Origin: an uncultured Bacteroides sp.
GTDB lineage: Bacteria > Bacteroidota > Bacteroidia > Bacteroidales > Bacteroidaceae
Assembly: GCF_902491285.1 (NCBI RefSeq)
Contig: NZ_CABUHK010000152.1
Span: forward strand, 1 to 5,720
Length of the DNA stretch: 5,720 nt
Reading direction: 5' to 3'
Every line of letters starts with the position of its first letter. Position 1 is the first letter of the stretch. Of the stretch, positions 1 to 5,720 are shown piece after piece. The notes under the pieces are model-generated. The model saw only the letters and a list, made by a program, of their open reading frames with translations. It had not been told where the DNA came from and searched no databases. The position numbers and the translations under genes are program-made.

Positions 1-842
1 TGGTAGCAACCGACCGTATTTCGGCTTTTGACGTAGTACTGCCTGAAGGTATTCCCTACAAAGGACAAATGCTGAACCAGATTGCAGCCAAATTCCTTGA
101 TGCCACTACTGACATCTGTCCGAACTGGAAACTGGCTACGCCGGATCCGATGGTAACAGTCGGCGTATTGTGCGAAGGTTTTCCTGTAGAAATGATTGTA
201 CGCGGTTATCTGTGCGGCAGCGCATGGCGTGCTTACAAAAGCGGTGTACGTGAAATTTGCGGCGTGAAGTTGCCAGACGGAATGCGTGAGAACGAAAAAT
301 TCCCCGAACCCATCGTAACTCCGACCACCAAAGCCGAAATGGGACTGCATGACGAAGACATCTCCAAAGAAGAAATCCTGAAACAAGGACTGGCTACTCC
401 CGAAGAGTATGAAGTGCTTGAAAAATATACGCTGGCTCTCTTCAAACGTGGTACAGAAATCGCTGCGGAACGCGGATTGATTCTTGTCGATACAAAATAT
501 GAATTCGGCAAGCACAACGGTACTATCTACCTGATGGATGAAATCCATACTCCCGACTCCAGCCGTTATTTCTACTCAGAAGGCTATCAGGAACGTTTCG
601 AAAAAGGCGAACCGCAGAAACAGCTTTCCAAAGAGTTTGTCCGCGAATGGCTGATGGAAAACGGTTTCCAGGGCAAAGAAGGTCAGAAAGTACCCGAAAT
701 GACTCCGGCTATCGTACAGAGCATCAGTGACCGTTACATCGAATTGTTCGAAAACATCACCGGTGAGAAATTTGTAAAAGAAGATACCAGCAACATCGCT
801 GAACGTATCGAAAAGAACGTTTTATTAACGATTAATGATTAA
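1..842 (+). CDS. purC: SAICAR synthase PurC, 5' end cut off by window edge
   Basis: Phosphoribosylaminoimidazole-succinocarboxamide synthase. It joins aspartate to CAIR using ATP in cytoplasmic de novo purine synthesis. The reading frame is open from position 3, well upstream of the first in-window ATG at 69, and already encodes the conserved N-terminal stretch [21 protein letters not shown], so the true start lies left of the window. There are 279 codons here; I estimate about 35 residues are missing. Visible family motifs are [13 protein letters not shown] (from 198), LVDTKYEFG (483-509, the PROSITE-type signature with the Asp/Lys/Glu core) and [10 protein letters not shown] (537-566, substrate/ATP site). 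The C-terminal extension after about 570 marks the longer, yeast Ade1-like form rather than the roughly 237-residue E. coli form. It ends in TAA 33 bases before menG, probably in the same transcript. Identity is very secure; only the start is unknown. Confidence 0.97.
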   Translation, partial: VATDRISAFDVVLPEGIPYKGQMLNQIAAKFLDATTDICPNWKLATPDPMVTVGVLCEGFPVEMIVRGYLCGSAWRAYKSGVREICGVKLPDGMRENEKFPEPIVTPTTKAEMGLHDEDISKEEILKQGLATPEEYEVLEKYTLALFKRGTEIAAERGLILVDTKYEFGKHNGTIYLMDEIHTPDSSRYFYSEGYQERFEKGEPQKQLSKEFVREWLMENGFQGKEGQKVPEMTPAIVQSISDRYIELFENITGEKFVKEDTSNIAERIEKNVLLTIND

Positions 843-870
843 CCGTTAATCACTATCCACTAATCATTAA
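824..870. repeat. nested A/T-rich inverted repeats across the purC stop
   Basis: Three overlapping inverted repeats are packed around the purC stop codon. They are attaacg (824-830) with cgttaat (844-850), gattaa (837-842) with ttaatc (846-851), and ttaatgatta (832-841) with taatcattaa (861-870, a perfect 10-base match). They compete for the same bases, so only one could fold at a time, and nearly all pairs are A-T. No T-tract follows, so this is not a convincing terminator. It could be a weak mRNA processing or translation-coupling element, or simply A/T-rich coincidence. Confidence 0.35.
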
Positions 871-875
871 AATAA

Positions 876-1613
876 ATGGACTACCCACAGCAGCATATCA
901 AGCCTTACGACGAGGAAGGAAAGAAGACCGAGCAAGTGGAACGTATGTTCGACAACATCGCACATGCCTACGACAAACTGAATCATACCTTATCTTTGGG
1001 TATCGACCGCAGTTGGCGTCGCAAAGCCATTGCTTGGCTGCGTCCTTTCCAACCGCAACGTATGATGGACGTAGCTACCGGCACAGGGGATTTCGCCATC
1101 CTCGCCTGCCGCAAGTTGCAGCCTGCCGAACTAATCGGTACGGACATCTCGGAGGGTATGATGAATGTGGGACGTGAAAAAGTTAAGAAGGAAGGACTCT
1201 CGGACAGAATCTCTTTTGCCCGGGAGGACTGTACTTCACTTTCTTTTGCCGACAATGATTTTGACGCCATTACCGTAGCGTTCGGTATCCGCAATTTTGA
1301 AGACCTCGACAAAGGACTATCGGAAATGTGCCGGGTATTGAAACCGGGGGGGCATCTCGTGATTCTGGAACTCACCACTCCCGACCGTTTCCCGATGAAG
1401 CAACTGTTTTCCGTCTACTCTAAAGTCGTCATTCCATTGCTGGGCAAGCTGCTTTCCAAAGACAACAGTGCCTACCGCTATCTGCCGGACACCATCAAAG
1501 TATTTCCCCAAGGGGAAGTCATGAAAGGAGTCATCACACGAGCCGGATTCAGCGAAGTAAATTTCCGGCGGCTGACATTTGGTATCTGCACTCTTTATAC
1601 CGCGACAAAATAA
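876..1613 (+). CDS. menG: demethylmenaquinone methyltransferase (MenG/UbiE family)
   Basis: This 245-residue class I SAM-dependent methyltransferase would convert demethylmenaquinone to menaquinone, the last step of respiratory quinone synthesis, at the inner face of the membrane. [17 protein letters not shown] (residues 32-48) matches the first UbiE/COQ5 signature. [10 protein letters not shown] (65-74) is the glycine-rich SAM-binding motif I. GTDIS (88-92) holds the acidic residue expected to contact the SAM ribose. [15 protein letters not shown] (153-167) matches the second family signature. Length is normal for the family. The ATG at 876 puts the first conserved motif at the usual distance from the N terminus; the leader is A/T-rich with no Shine-Dalgarno site, which is normal in Bacteroidota. 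The ubiE symbol is also used, but Bacteroides-type organisms make menaquinone only, so menG describes the role better. It lies between purC and aroE, with 33- and 39-base gaps and no visible internal promoter. Confidence 0.95.
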   Translation: MDYPQQHIKPYDEEGKKTEQVERMFDNIAHAYDKLNHTLSLGIDRSWRRKAIAWLRPFQPQRMMDVATGTGDFAILACRKLQPAELIGTDISEGMMNVGREKVKKEGLSDRISFAREDCTSLSFADNDFDAITVAFGIRNFEDLDKGLSEMCRVLKPGGHLVILELTTPDRFPMKQLFSVYSKVVIPLLGKLLSKDNSAYRYLPDTIKVFPQGEVMKGVITRAGFSEVNFRRLTFGICTLYTATK

Positions 1614-1652
1614 CGTTTTTTTTATGATTGATTAATTTAACCCTTTCGTATT

Positions 1653-2399
1653 ATGGAAAAATATGGTTTAATCGGCTACCCACTGAGACATTCATTCTCT
1701 ATCGGATACTTTAATGAAAAGTTTAAATCTGAAGGAATTGATGCGGAATATGTGAATTTTGAGATTCCCCAAATCAATGATTTCATGGAAGTGATTGAAG
1801 AGAATCCTAGCCTACGGGGTCTTAATGTTACTATCCCTTACAAGGAGCAAGTCATTCCTTTCTTGAGCGAGTTGGATCCTGATACTGCCAAAATCGGCGC
1901 TGTGAACGTAATCAAGATTATCCGCCAACCGAAAGGGAAAGTGAAGCTGGTCGGCTATAATTCTGATATTATCGGATTTACTCAATCCATCCAACCCTTA
2001 TTGCAACCTCATCACAAAAAGGCTTTGATTCTAGGCACCGGTGGAGCCTCCAAAGCCGTTTACCACGGACTTAAAAATCTGGGAATCGAAAGTATATTCG
2101 TTTCGCGCACTCACAAAGCGGACGGTATGCTGACTTATGAGGAACTAAGCCCTGAAATCATGGCAGAATATACGGTAGTCGTTAACTGTACTCCTGTAGG
2201 TATGTTTCCCAAGGTCGATTTCTGTCCCAATATTCCTTATGAATTGATTACTCCGAACCATTTACTCTACGATTTGTTATATAATCCGAACGTTACCCTT
2301 TTCATGAAAAAGGGAGAAGCACAAGGCGCTGTCGTAAAAAACGGTCTTGAAATGTTGCTTCTTCAGGCATTTGCCGCTTGGGAAATCTGGCATAAATAG
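1653..2399 (+). CDS. aroE: shikimate dehydrogenase AroE
   Basis: Reduces 3-dehydroshikimate to shikimate with NADPH in the cytoplasmic pathway to chorismate and aromatic amino acids. At 248 residues it is shorter than E. coli AroE (about 272) but has all the landmarks. YGLIGYPLRHSFS (4-16) is the N-terminal shikimate-binding segment. NVTIPYK (58-64) contains the catalytic Lys64. GAVNVI (82-87) and GYNSDIIGF (101-109) supply Asn85 and the catalytic-pair Asp105. LGTGGASKAV (127-136) is the dinucleotide-binding glycine loop, followed by SRT (151-153) in place of the usual NRT at the NADP phosphate site. NCTPVGM (178-184) and NGLEMLLLQAFAAWEIW (230-246) close the fold. The ATG at 1653 is chosen because the conserved motif begins four residues in. 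It sits 39 bases after menG; its product feeds chorismate, from which the menaquinone ring is made. Confidence 0.95.
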   Translation: MEKYGLIGYPLRHSFSIGYFNEKFKSEGIDAEYVNFEIPQINDFMEVIEENPSLRGLNVTIPYKEQVIPFLSELDPDTAKIGAVNVIKIIRQPKGKVKLVGYNSDIIGFTQSIQPLLQPHHKKALILGTGGASKAVYHGLKNLGIESIFVSRTHKADGMLTYEELSPEIMAEYTVVVNCTPVGMFPKVDFCPNIPYELITPNHLLYDLLYNPNVTLFMKKGEAQGAVVKNGLEMLLLQAFAAWEIWHK

Positions 2400-2401
2400 A
2401 A

Positions 2402-2430
2402 TCTCTCCCACCCTTTTCCAAGGCGAGAGA
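2402..2430. repeat. small hairpin in the aroE-hydrolase gap
   Basis: tctctc (2402-2407) pairs with gagaga (2425-2430), and cc (2408-2409) can add two G-C pairs with gg (2422-2423) if C2424 is bulged, leaving a 12-base loop. The sequence after it is A/G-rich (gtaaaaaggt) and not T-rich. On the opposite strand there is no T-run either. It is therefore not a standard terminator. It sits 22 bases before the hydrolase ATG and could affect translation or stabilise mRNA ends. Function is unproven. Confidence 0.4.
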
Positions 2431-2451
2431 GTAAAAAGGTAAAGGTATTAT

Positions 2452-3402
2452 ATGAAGAGAAAAGTAGTTTATAGCATTATCATCGCCCTGTTGATGTTGA
2501 CCGGTTGCACTATCGGAGGAAGTTTCTATATGTTGAACTTCTCTTTAACTCCGAACGCAAAGATTTTGTCCAAAGATGCAGACTCTTATCCCTTCATGTA
2601 CAAAAACTACCCCTTTTTGCGCCCATGGGTGGATAGTCTGCGACAAGCAGATGCACTGAAAGATACTTTTATCATCAACCCGCATGGCATACAGCTTCAT
2701 GCTTACTATGTCGCCGCTCCCGAACCTACCAACAAGACAGCGGTTATTGTCCACGGCTATACGGATAATGCTATTCGTATGTTTATGATCGGCTATCTGT
2801 ATAACCGTGATTTAGGCTATAACATTTTACTTCCCGACCTTCAGCATCAGGGAGAAAGTGAAGGCCGCGCCATTCAGATGGGCTGGAAAGACCGTTTGGA
2901 TGTGTTGCAGTGGATGAATATCGCCAACGGAATTTTCGGAGATAGCACACAGATGGTGGTACACGGCATTTCGATGGGTGGTGCAACCACAATGATGGTG
3001 TCCGGCGAGGAACAGCAGCCTTTTGTAAAATGCTTCGTAGAAGATTGTGGCTACACCAGCGTATGGGATGAATTTTCTCATGAGCTAAAATCATCTTTCA
3101 GTCTTCCGCCTTTCCCGCTAATGTATACCACAAGCTGGCTATGCGAAAAGAAATACGGTTGGAACTTCAAAGAAGCTTCTTCACTGAAACAGGTGGCGAA
3201 GTGTGAGTTGCCGATGCTGTTTATCCATGGGGATAAAGATACATATGTGCCGACTTGGATGGTTTATCCCCTTTATGAAGCAAAGCCGGAACCTAAGGAA
3301 CTCTGGATTGTGCCGGGTGCCGCCCATGCCGTCTCATACCAAGAAAATAAACAGGAATACACCGATAAAGTCCGTGAGTTCGTCGGGCGATATATTCATT
3401 AA
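2452..3402 (+). CDS. membrane-anchored or lipoprotein alpha/beta hydrolase
   Basis: This 316-residue serine hydrolase of the alpha/beta fold (COG1073-like) acts outside the cytoplasm; the substrate cannot be told from sequence. The N terminus has MKRK, then a hydrophobic stretch (5-18) ending in LTGC, a good lipobox with Cys19 as the possible lipidated residue. The following hydrophobic IGGSFYMLNFSL could instead continue a plain membrane anchor. The catalytic set is complete: HGYTDN (101-106) for the oxyanion region, GISMGG (172-177) with nucleophile Ser174, HGDKDTYVP (259-267) with acid Asp263, and GAAHAVSY (289-296) with His292. The segment at about 205-250 replaces a simple core strand and is probably the lid. 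It follows aroE by 52 bases; aaaggt before the ATG is a weak ribosome site. It could be an esterase, a lipase-like enzyme or a peptidase. Fold assignment is strong, function is open. Confidence 0.9.
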   Translation: MKRKVVYSIIIALLMLTGCTIGGSFYMLNFSLTPNAKILSKDADSYPFMYKNYPFLRPWVDSLRQADALKDTFIINPHGIQLHAYYVAAPEPTNKTAVIVHGYTDNAIRMFMIGYLYNRDLGYNILLPDLQHQGESEGRAIQMGWKDRLDVLQWMNIANGIFGDSTQMVVHGISMGGATTMMVSGEEQQPFVKCFVEDCGYTSVWDEFSHELKSSFSLPPFPLMYTTSWLCEKKYGWNFKEASSLKQVAKCELPMLFIHGDKDTYVPTWMVYPLYEAKPEPKELWIVPGAAHAVSYQENKQEYTDKVREFVGRYIH

Positions 3403-3422
3403 ACCTATTATAACAAGGAGTT

Positions 3423-3455
3423 TTAGATTCATTAGGGAAAAAGTTTCTATATTTG
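3423..3455 (+). promoter_or_regulatory. Bacteroides-type promoter for the TPM-lemA unit
   Basis: TATATTTG (3448-3455) matches the Bacteroidota -7 consensus TAnnTTTG exactly. TTAG at 3423-3426, a three-of-four match to the TTTG -33 box, lies 21 bases upstream, within the normal 19-21 spacing. Transcription would begin near 3459-3463, giving a leader of only about 12-16 bases before the ATG at 3475. The exact -7 match in a non-coding gap supports it; the -33 box is imperfect. Confidence 0.65.
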
Positions 3456-3474
3456 TATCCGTAAAACGACTGTT

Positions 3475-4392
3475 ATGAAATCAATTTTCACACTTATAAT
3501 CTTCACTTTTCTACTGATTCCCTTACAGGCTCAAGAAAAAGTATATACGGTAGACAATCTTCCGAAAGTTCATCTGCAAAATAAAACGCAGTATGTTTGT
3601 AACCCGGCGGGAATACTTTCACAGGCAGCTTGTGACAGTATAGACACCATGCTTTATGCCTTGGAGCAGCAAACGGGAATTGAAACGGTAGTTGCCGCAG
3701 TGCCTTCCATCGGAGAGGAAGACTGTTTTGATTTCTGCCATCAATTACTCAACAAATGGGGCGTGGGAAAGAAAGACAAAAACAACGGTCTGGTTATTTT
3801 GCTGGTTACCGATCAACGTTGTATCCAGTTTTACACCGGCTATGGTTTGGAAGGCGTTCTTCCTGATGCTATTTGCAAGAGGATTCAAACGAAGTATATG
3901 ATTCCTTATCTAAAAGACGGAAACTGGGATGCAGGAATGGTAGCAGGCTTGAAGGCGACTTGCCAGCGGCTTGACGGTTCTATGGAGAATGACTCCCTTT
4001 CCGATTCAAGCGACAGTAGTCCATTCGATTTTATTCTTGCTGTTTTCTTCTTTATTCTGATTGGAGGAGGTATTGCTTTCTTTGCCGCACGCAAACAAAG
4101 CCGTTGCCCGAAATGCGGAAAGCATACGTTACAGAGAAGTAGCAGCAGAGTAGTTTCCCGAATCAACGGAGTAAAGACCGAAGATGTCACTTATACGTGT
4201 AGAAACTGCGGACACACCCTCGTACGTCGCCAACAAAGTTATGAGAACGATTATCACCATCGCGGTGGCGGCGGAGGACCGTTCATTGGCGGAATGGGTG
4301 GTGGAAGTTTCGGCGGAAGCGGCGGTGGCTTTGGCGGAGGCAGCTTCGGCGGCGGAATGGGTGGTGGCGGTGGTGCCGGCTCACGGTTCTAA
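3475..4392 (+). CDS. TPM-domain membrane protein with zinc ribbon and Gly-rich tail
   Basis: This 305-residue envelope protein of the TPM (YgcG/Psb32-like) family has these parts in order. A signal peptide covers about 1-20 (hydrophobic core, then LQAQ). The TPM domain spans about 42-165, with NPAGILS, NNGLVILLV (103-111) and FYTGYGLEGVLPDAICKRI (119-137), the usual family pattern. A Ser/Asp-rich linker (about 172-183) follows, then one membrane helix (about 184-205) followed by basic residues. Next are CPKC (211-214) and CRNC (242-245), which form a likely zinc ribbon. The tail (264-305) is almost all Gly with Ser, Phe and Met. The basic residues after the helix suggest the TPM domain is periplasmic and the ribbon and tail cytoplasmic. 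The family's biochemical role is unclear; some members were reported as phosphatases, and others help photosystem II repair in plants. It has its own promoter and precedes lemA by 48 bases, an association seen in many bacteria. Confidence 0.9.
   Translation: MKSIFTLIIFTFLLIPLQAQEKVYTVDNLPKVHLQNKTQYVCNPAGILSQAACDSIDTMLYALEQQTGIETVVAAVPSIGEEDCFDFCHQLLNKWGVGKKDKNNGLVILLVTDQRCIQFYTGYGLEGVLPDAICKRIQTKYMIPYLKDGNWDAGMVAGLKATCQRLDGSMENDSLSDSSDSSPFDFILAVFFFILIGGGIAFFAARKQSRCPKCGKHTLQRSSSRVVSRINGVKTEDVTYTCRNCGHTLVRRQQSYENDYHHRGGGGGPFIGGMGGGSFGGSGGGFGGGSFGGGMGGGGGAGSRF
4288..4367 (+). repeat. in-frame direct repeat in the glycine tail
   Basis: ggcggaatgggtggtgg occurs identically at 4288-4304 and 4351-4367. 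The copies are 63 bases apart and both in the reading frame, encoding GGMGGG at residues 272-277 and 293-298. They lie within a G-rich tract (about 4262-4383) much richer in GC than the rest of the window. Recombination or slippage between the copies would remove or add exactly 21 residues without a frameshift. Confidence 0.85.
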
Positions 4393-4440
4393 AAATAAGA
4401 TTCAGAAATCAGATTATCAATATCAATAAAAACAATAAAC

Positions 4441-5022
4441 ATGAAAAAGTCAATTATCATCATTTTAGCTGTTGTAGCTATTCTTGTCATCTGGGCAGTC
4501 AGCGTATATAACGGTCTGGTTACTATGGACGAGCGTGTAAGTGGGCAATGGGCGAATGTAGAAACTCAATACCAACGCCGTGCCGACTTGATTCCCAACC
4601 TGGTAAATACAGTGAAAGGATATGCAACGCACGAAAAAGAAACATTGGAGGGAGTGGTTGCCGCACGCAGTCAGGCAACCCAAATAAAAGTGGATGCCGC
4701 CGACCTGACACCGGAAAAACTCGCCCAATATCAGAAAGCACAGGGCGCTGTAACTTCCGCATTAGGTAAATTATTAGCTATCACAGAAAATTATCCTGAC
4801 TTGAAAGCTAATCAGAATTTCCTTGAGTTGCAGGCACAATTGGAAGGGACTGAGAACCGTATCAATGTAGCACGCAAGAACTTCAACGATGCCGCCCAAG
4901 CTTACAACACCAATATCCGCCGTTTCCCAAAGAACATCTTTGCAGGAATGTTCGGCTTCGATAAGAAAGCATATTTTGAAGCGGAAGAAGGTAGCGAGAA
5001 AGCGCCGAAAGTAGAGTTCTAA
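4441..5022 (+). CDS. lemA: LemA family membrane protein
   Basis: A 193-residue protein with one N-terminal membrane helix (about 4-22) and a long helical-bundle domain. It is a near-textbook family member: YNGLVTMDERVSGQWANVE (23-41), then RRADLIPNLVNTVKGYATHEKETLE (46-70), the most conserved block, then YPDLKANQNFLELQAQLEGTENRINVARKNFNDAAQAYN (118-156) and RFPKNIFAGMFGF (161-173). The C-terminal VEF ends shortly after, as usual. No enzyme residues are known for the family and its molecular function is not established. The name comes from Listeria, where an epitope was recognised by T cells. It follows the TPM gene by 48 A/T-rich bases with no promoter, so both are probably made from one mRNA, and an envelope complex or shared task is likely but unproven. 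The start at 4441 gives a clean MKKS plus hydrophobic helix. Confidence 0.95.
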   Translation: MKKSIIIILAVVAILVIWAVSVYNGLVTMDERVSGQWANVETQYQRRADLIPNLVNTVKGYATHEKETLEGVVAARSQATQIKVDAADLTPEKLAQYQKAQGAVTSALGKLLAITENYPDLKANQNFLELQAQLEGTENRINVARKNFNDAAQAYNTNIRRFPKNIFAGMFGFDKKAYFEAEEGSEKAPKVEF

Positions 5023-5043
5023 GAAAATCTGCTGAAAAGACTT

Positions 5044-5110
5044 TGCCGTTGACTAAAAGTATTCGTATCTCATTAGGCACGAAAACTTTATTAGTCAGCG
5101 GCATTTCTAT
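5044..5110 (+). terminator. long hairpin after lemA, possible terminator
   Basis: Starting 22 bases past the lemA stop, tgccgttgactaa (5044-5056) pairs with ttagtcagcggca (5091-5103) as 13 consecutive pairs including one G-T wobble (5049/5098). After a 2-base bulge (5089-5090) pairing resumes for four pairs (5057-5060 with 5085-5088). One A-A mismatch follows, then five more pairs (5062-5066 with 5079-5083), closing a 12-base loop (5067-5078). That makes 22 pairs in a 60-base element. A modest T-rich stretch, tttctatt (5104-5111), follows. Position and T-rich trailer suggest termination of the TPM-lemA transcript, but the stem is longer and the T-run weaker than in a typical intrinsic terminator. 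It could also be an interspersed palindromic repeat or a regulatory site, because it ends 14 bases before the next -33 box. Confidence 0.55.
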
Positions 5111-5117
5111 TCAGATA

Positions 5118-5149
5118 GTTGTCTGTACGAAAAAAAAGCAGTACTTTTG
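5118..5149 (+). promoter_or_regulatory. Bacteroides-type promoter for the purM-like gene
   Basis: TACTTTTG (5142-5149) is an exact TAnnTTTG -7 box, followed by CA as is common. GTTG (5118-5121) serves as the -33 box at a 20-base spacing. The spacer includes a run of eight A (5130-5137) flanked by two copies of GTAC. Transcription would start around 5153-5157, leaving a leader of roughly 22-26 bases. This is the clearest promoter in the window. Confidence 0.8.
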
Positions 5150-5178
5150 CAGCCGTATACAAAATAATTCTATAACTC

Positions 5179-5720
5179 ATGAGTAATCAACGATACATGA
5201 TGCGTGGAGTAAGCGCATCAAAAGAAGATGTGCACAACGCCATCAAGAACATCGACAAAGGAATTTTCCCGAAAGCATTCTGCAAAATTATTCCCGATAT
5301 ATTGGGAGGTGACCCTGAATATTGCAACATCATGCATGCTGACGGTGCCGGAACCAAATCTTCCCTTGCTTATATGTACTGGAAAGAAACAGGTGACTTG
5401 TCTGTCTGGAAAGGAATCGCCCAAGATGCCTTGATTATGAATATCGACGACCTGCTTTGTGTAGGTGCCGTAGATAATATTCTTGTCTCTTCAACTATCG
5501 GACGTAATAAGTTATTAATCCCGGGAGAAGTGATCTCCGCCATCATCAACGGAACAGACGAATTACTTGCCGAACTCCGCGAAATGGGGGTAGGCGTATA
5601 TGCAACCGGTGGCGAAACTGCCGATGTAGGCGACCTGGTACGCACTATCATAGTTGACTCTACCGTAACTTGCCGTATGAAACGTTCGGACGTTATCAAC
5701 AATGCCAATATCCGTCCGGG
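5179..5720 (+). CDS. purM: PurM-like AIR synthase (FGAM cyclo-ligase), 3' end cut off
   Basis: The frame is open from ATG 5179 to the window edge: 180 complete codons, no stop. PurM closes the imidazole ring, turning FGAM into AIR with ATP in purine synthesis. HADGAGTKSSLAY (53-65) corresponds to the PurM DGVGTK motif. IAQDALIMNIDDLLCVGA (80-97) corresponds to the block usually containing VNDL-QGA, here with Asp in place of the usual Asn. YATGGETADVGD (141-152) corresponds to GGETAEMPG. RTIIVDSTVTCRMKRSDVINNANIRPG continues the usual VG-VEK-pattern. The usual N-terminal Y-AGVDI segment is instead YMMRGVSASKED (6-17). The overall order is convincing, but it is a divergent branch and could be an AIR-synthase-related paralogue. 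The start is supported by the promoter 30 bases upstream; a second in-frame Met at residues 7-8 is a less likely start. No strong Shine-Dalgarno site is present. Confidence 0.8.
   Translation, partial: MSNQRYMMRGVSASKEDVHNAIKNIDKGIFPKAFCKIIPDILGGDPEYCNIMHADGAGTKSSLAYMYWKETGDLSVWKGIAQDALIMNIDDLLCVGAVDNILVSSTIGRNKLLIPGEVISAIINGTDELLAELREMGVGVYATGGETADVGDLVRTIIVDSTVTCRMKRSDVINNANIRP

Noticed and set aside
69..71. ATG at 69 as the purC start
   Set aside because: Upstream codons in the same frame encode the conserved ATDRISAFD region of SAICAR synthase, so this is an internal Met.
983..1378. Minus strand open frame of 131 codons inside menG
   Set aside because: It lies wholly within the conserved methyltransferase and is Ser/Arg/Pro-rich, typical of an antisense shadow.
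1616..1623. Run of eight T after menG as an intrinsic terminator
   Set aside because: No stable stem precedes it; only a trivial A-T pairing is possible, and aroE follows after 39 bases without a promoter.
1624..1635. Tiny leader ORF (ATG ATT GAT TAA) before aroE
   Set aside because: Three codons with no ribosome site and no regulatory structure around it; expected by chance in A/T-rich sequence.
3203..3478. Open + frame of 91 codons running from the hydrolase 3' end into the TPM promoter
   Set aside because: Most of it overlaps the conserved Asp/His part of the hydrolase in another frame, and it reads through an exact promoter box; the protein looks like no family.
4184..4429. Overlapping + strand frame of 81 codons across the Gly-rich tail
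   Set aside because: It is the Ala/Val-rich out-of-frame reading of the glycine codons of the TPM gene, with no domain and no start signal of its own.
5370..5708. Minus strand open frame of 112 codons opposite the purM-like gene
   Set aside because: The + strand frame there carries clear PurM motifs; this one is Ser/Thr-rich shadow sequence.

Overview
The window looks like chromosomal DNA from a Bacteroides-type member of the Bacteroidota. Two gaps carry the promoter form typical of that phylum (TAnnTTTG at -7 with a TTG-like -33 box about 20 bases upstream). Start codons are preceded by A/T-rich leaders rather than strong Shine-Dalgarno sites. The proteins (long-form PurC, MenG with no sign of a ubiquinone pathway, a short AroE, and a TPM/LemA pair) fit the same group. 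All seven genes are on the + strand. The first and last are cut by the window edges. Species cannot be fixed from this sequence alone.

Layout. (1) Positions 1-3402 hold four closely spaced genes: purC (5' end missing), a menG/ubiE methyltransferase, aroE, and a membrane-anchored or lipoprotein alpha/beta hydrolase. Gaps are only 33, 39 and 52 bases and contain no recognisable promoter, so they are probably co-transcribed from a promoter left of the window. (2) Positions 3423-5022 hold a two-gene unit with its own promoter: a secreted/membrane TPM-domain protein with a zinc-ribbon and glycine-rich tail, then a LemA-family membrane protein. (3) Positions 5023-5178 are non-coding. They hold a long, nearly continuous hairpin (5044-5103) and then a clear Bacteroides-type promoter (5118-5149). 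(4) From 5179 to the right edge is the N-terminal half of a PurM-like AIR synthase family protein.

How the genes work together. PurC and the PurM-like protein belong to purine synthesis and flank the window. AroE makes shikimate on the route to chorismate, the ring precursor of menaquinone. MenG carries out the last, methylating step of menaquinone synthesis, so menG-aroE is a sensible pair. TPM and LemA proteins are often found together and are both envelope proteins, but their joint task is poorly defined. No mobile element, CRISPR array, tRNA, rRNA or defence system is visible. I see no clearly new system; the best second looks are the long hairpin at 5044-5103, the TPM protein's zinc-ribbon/Gly tail, and the divergent PurM.
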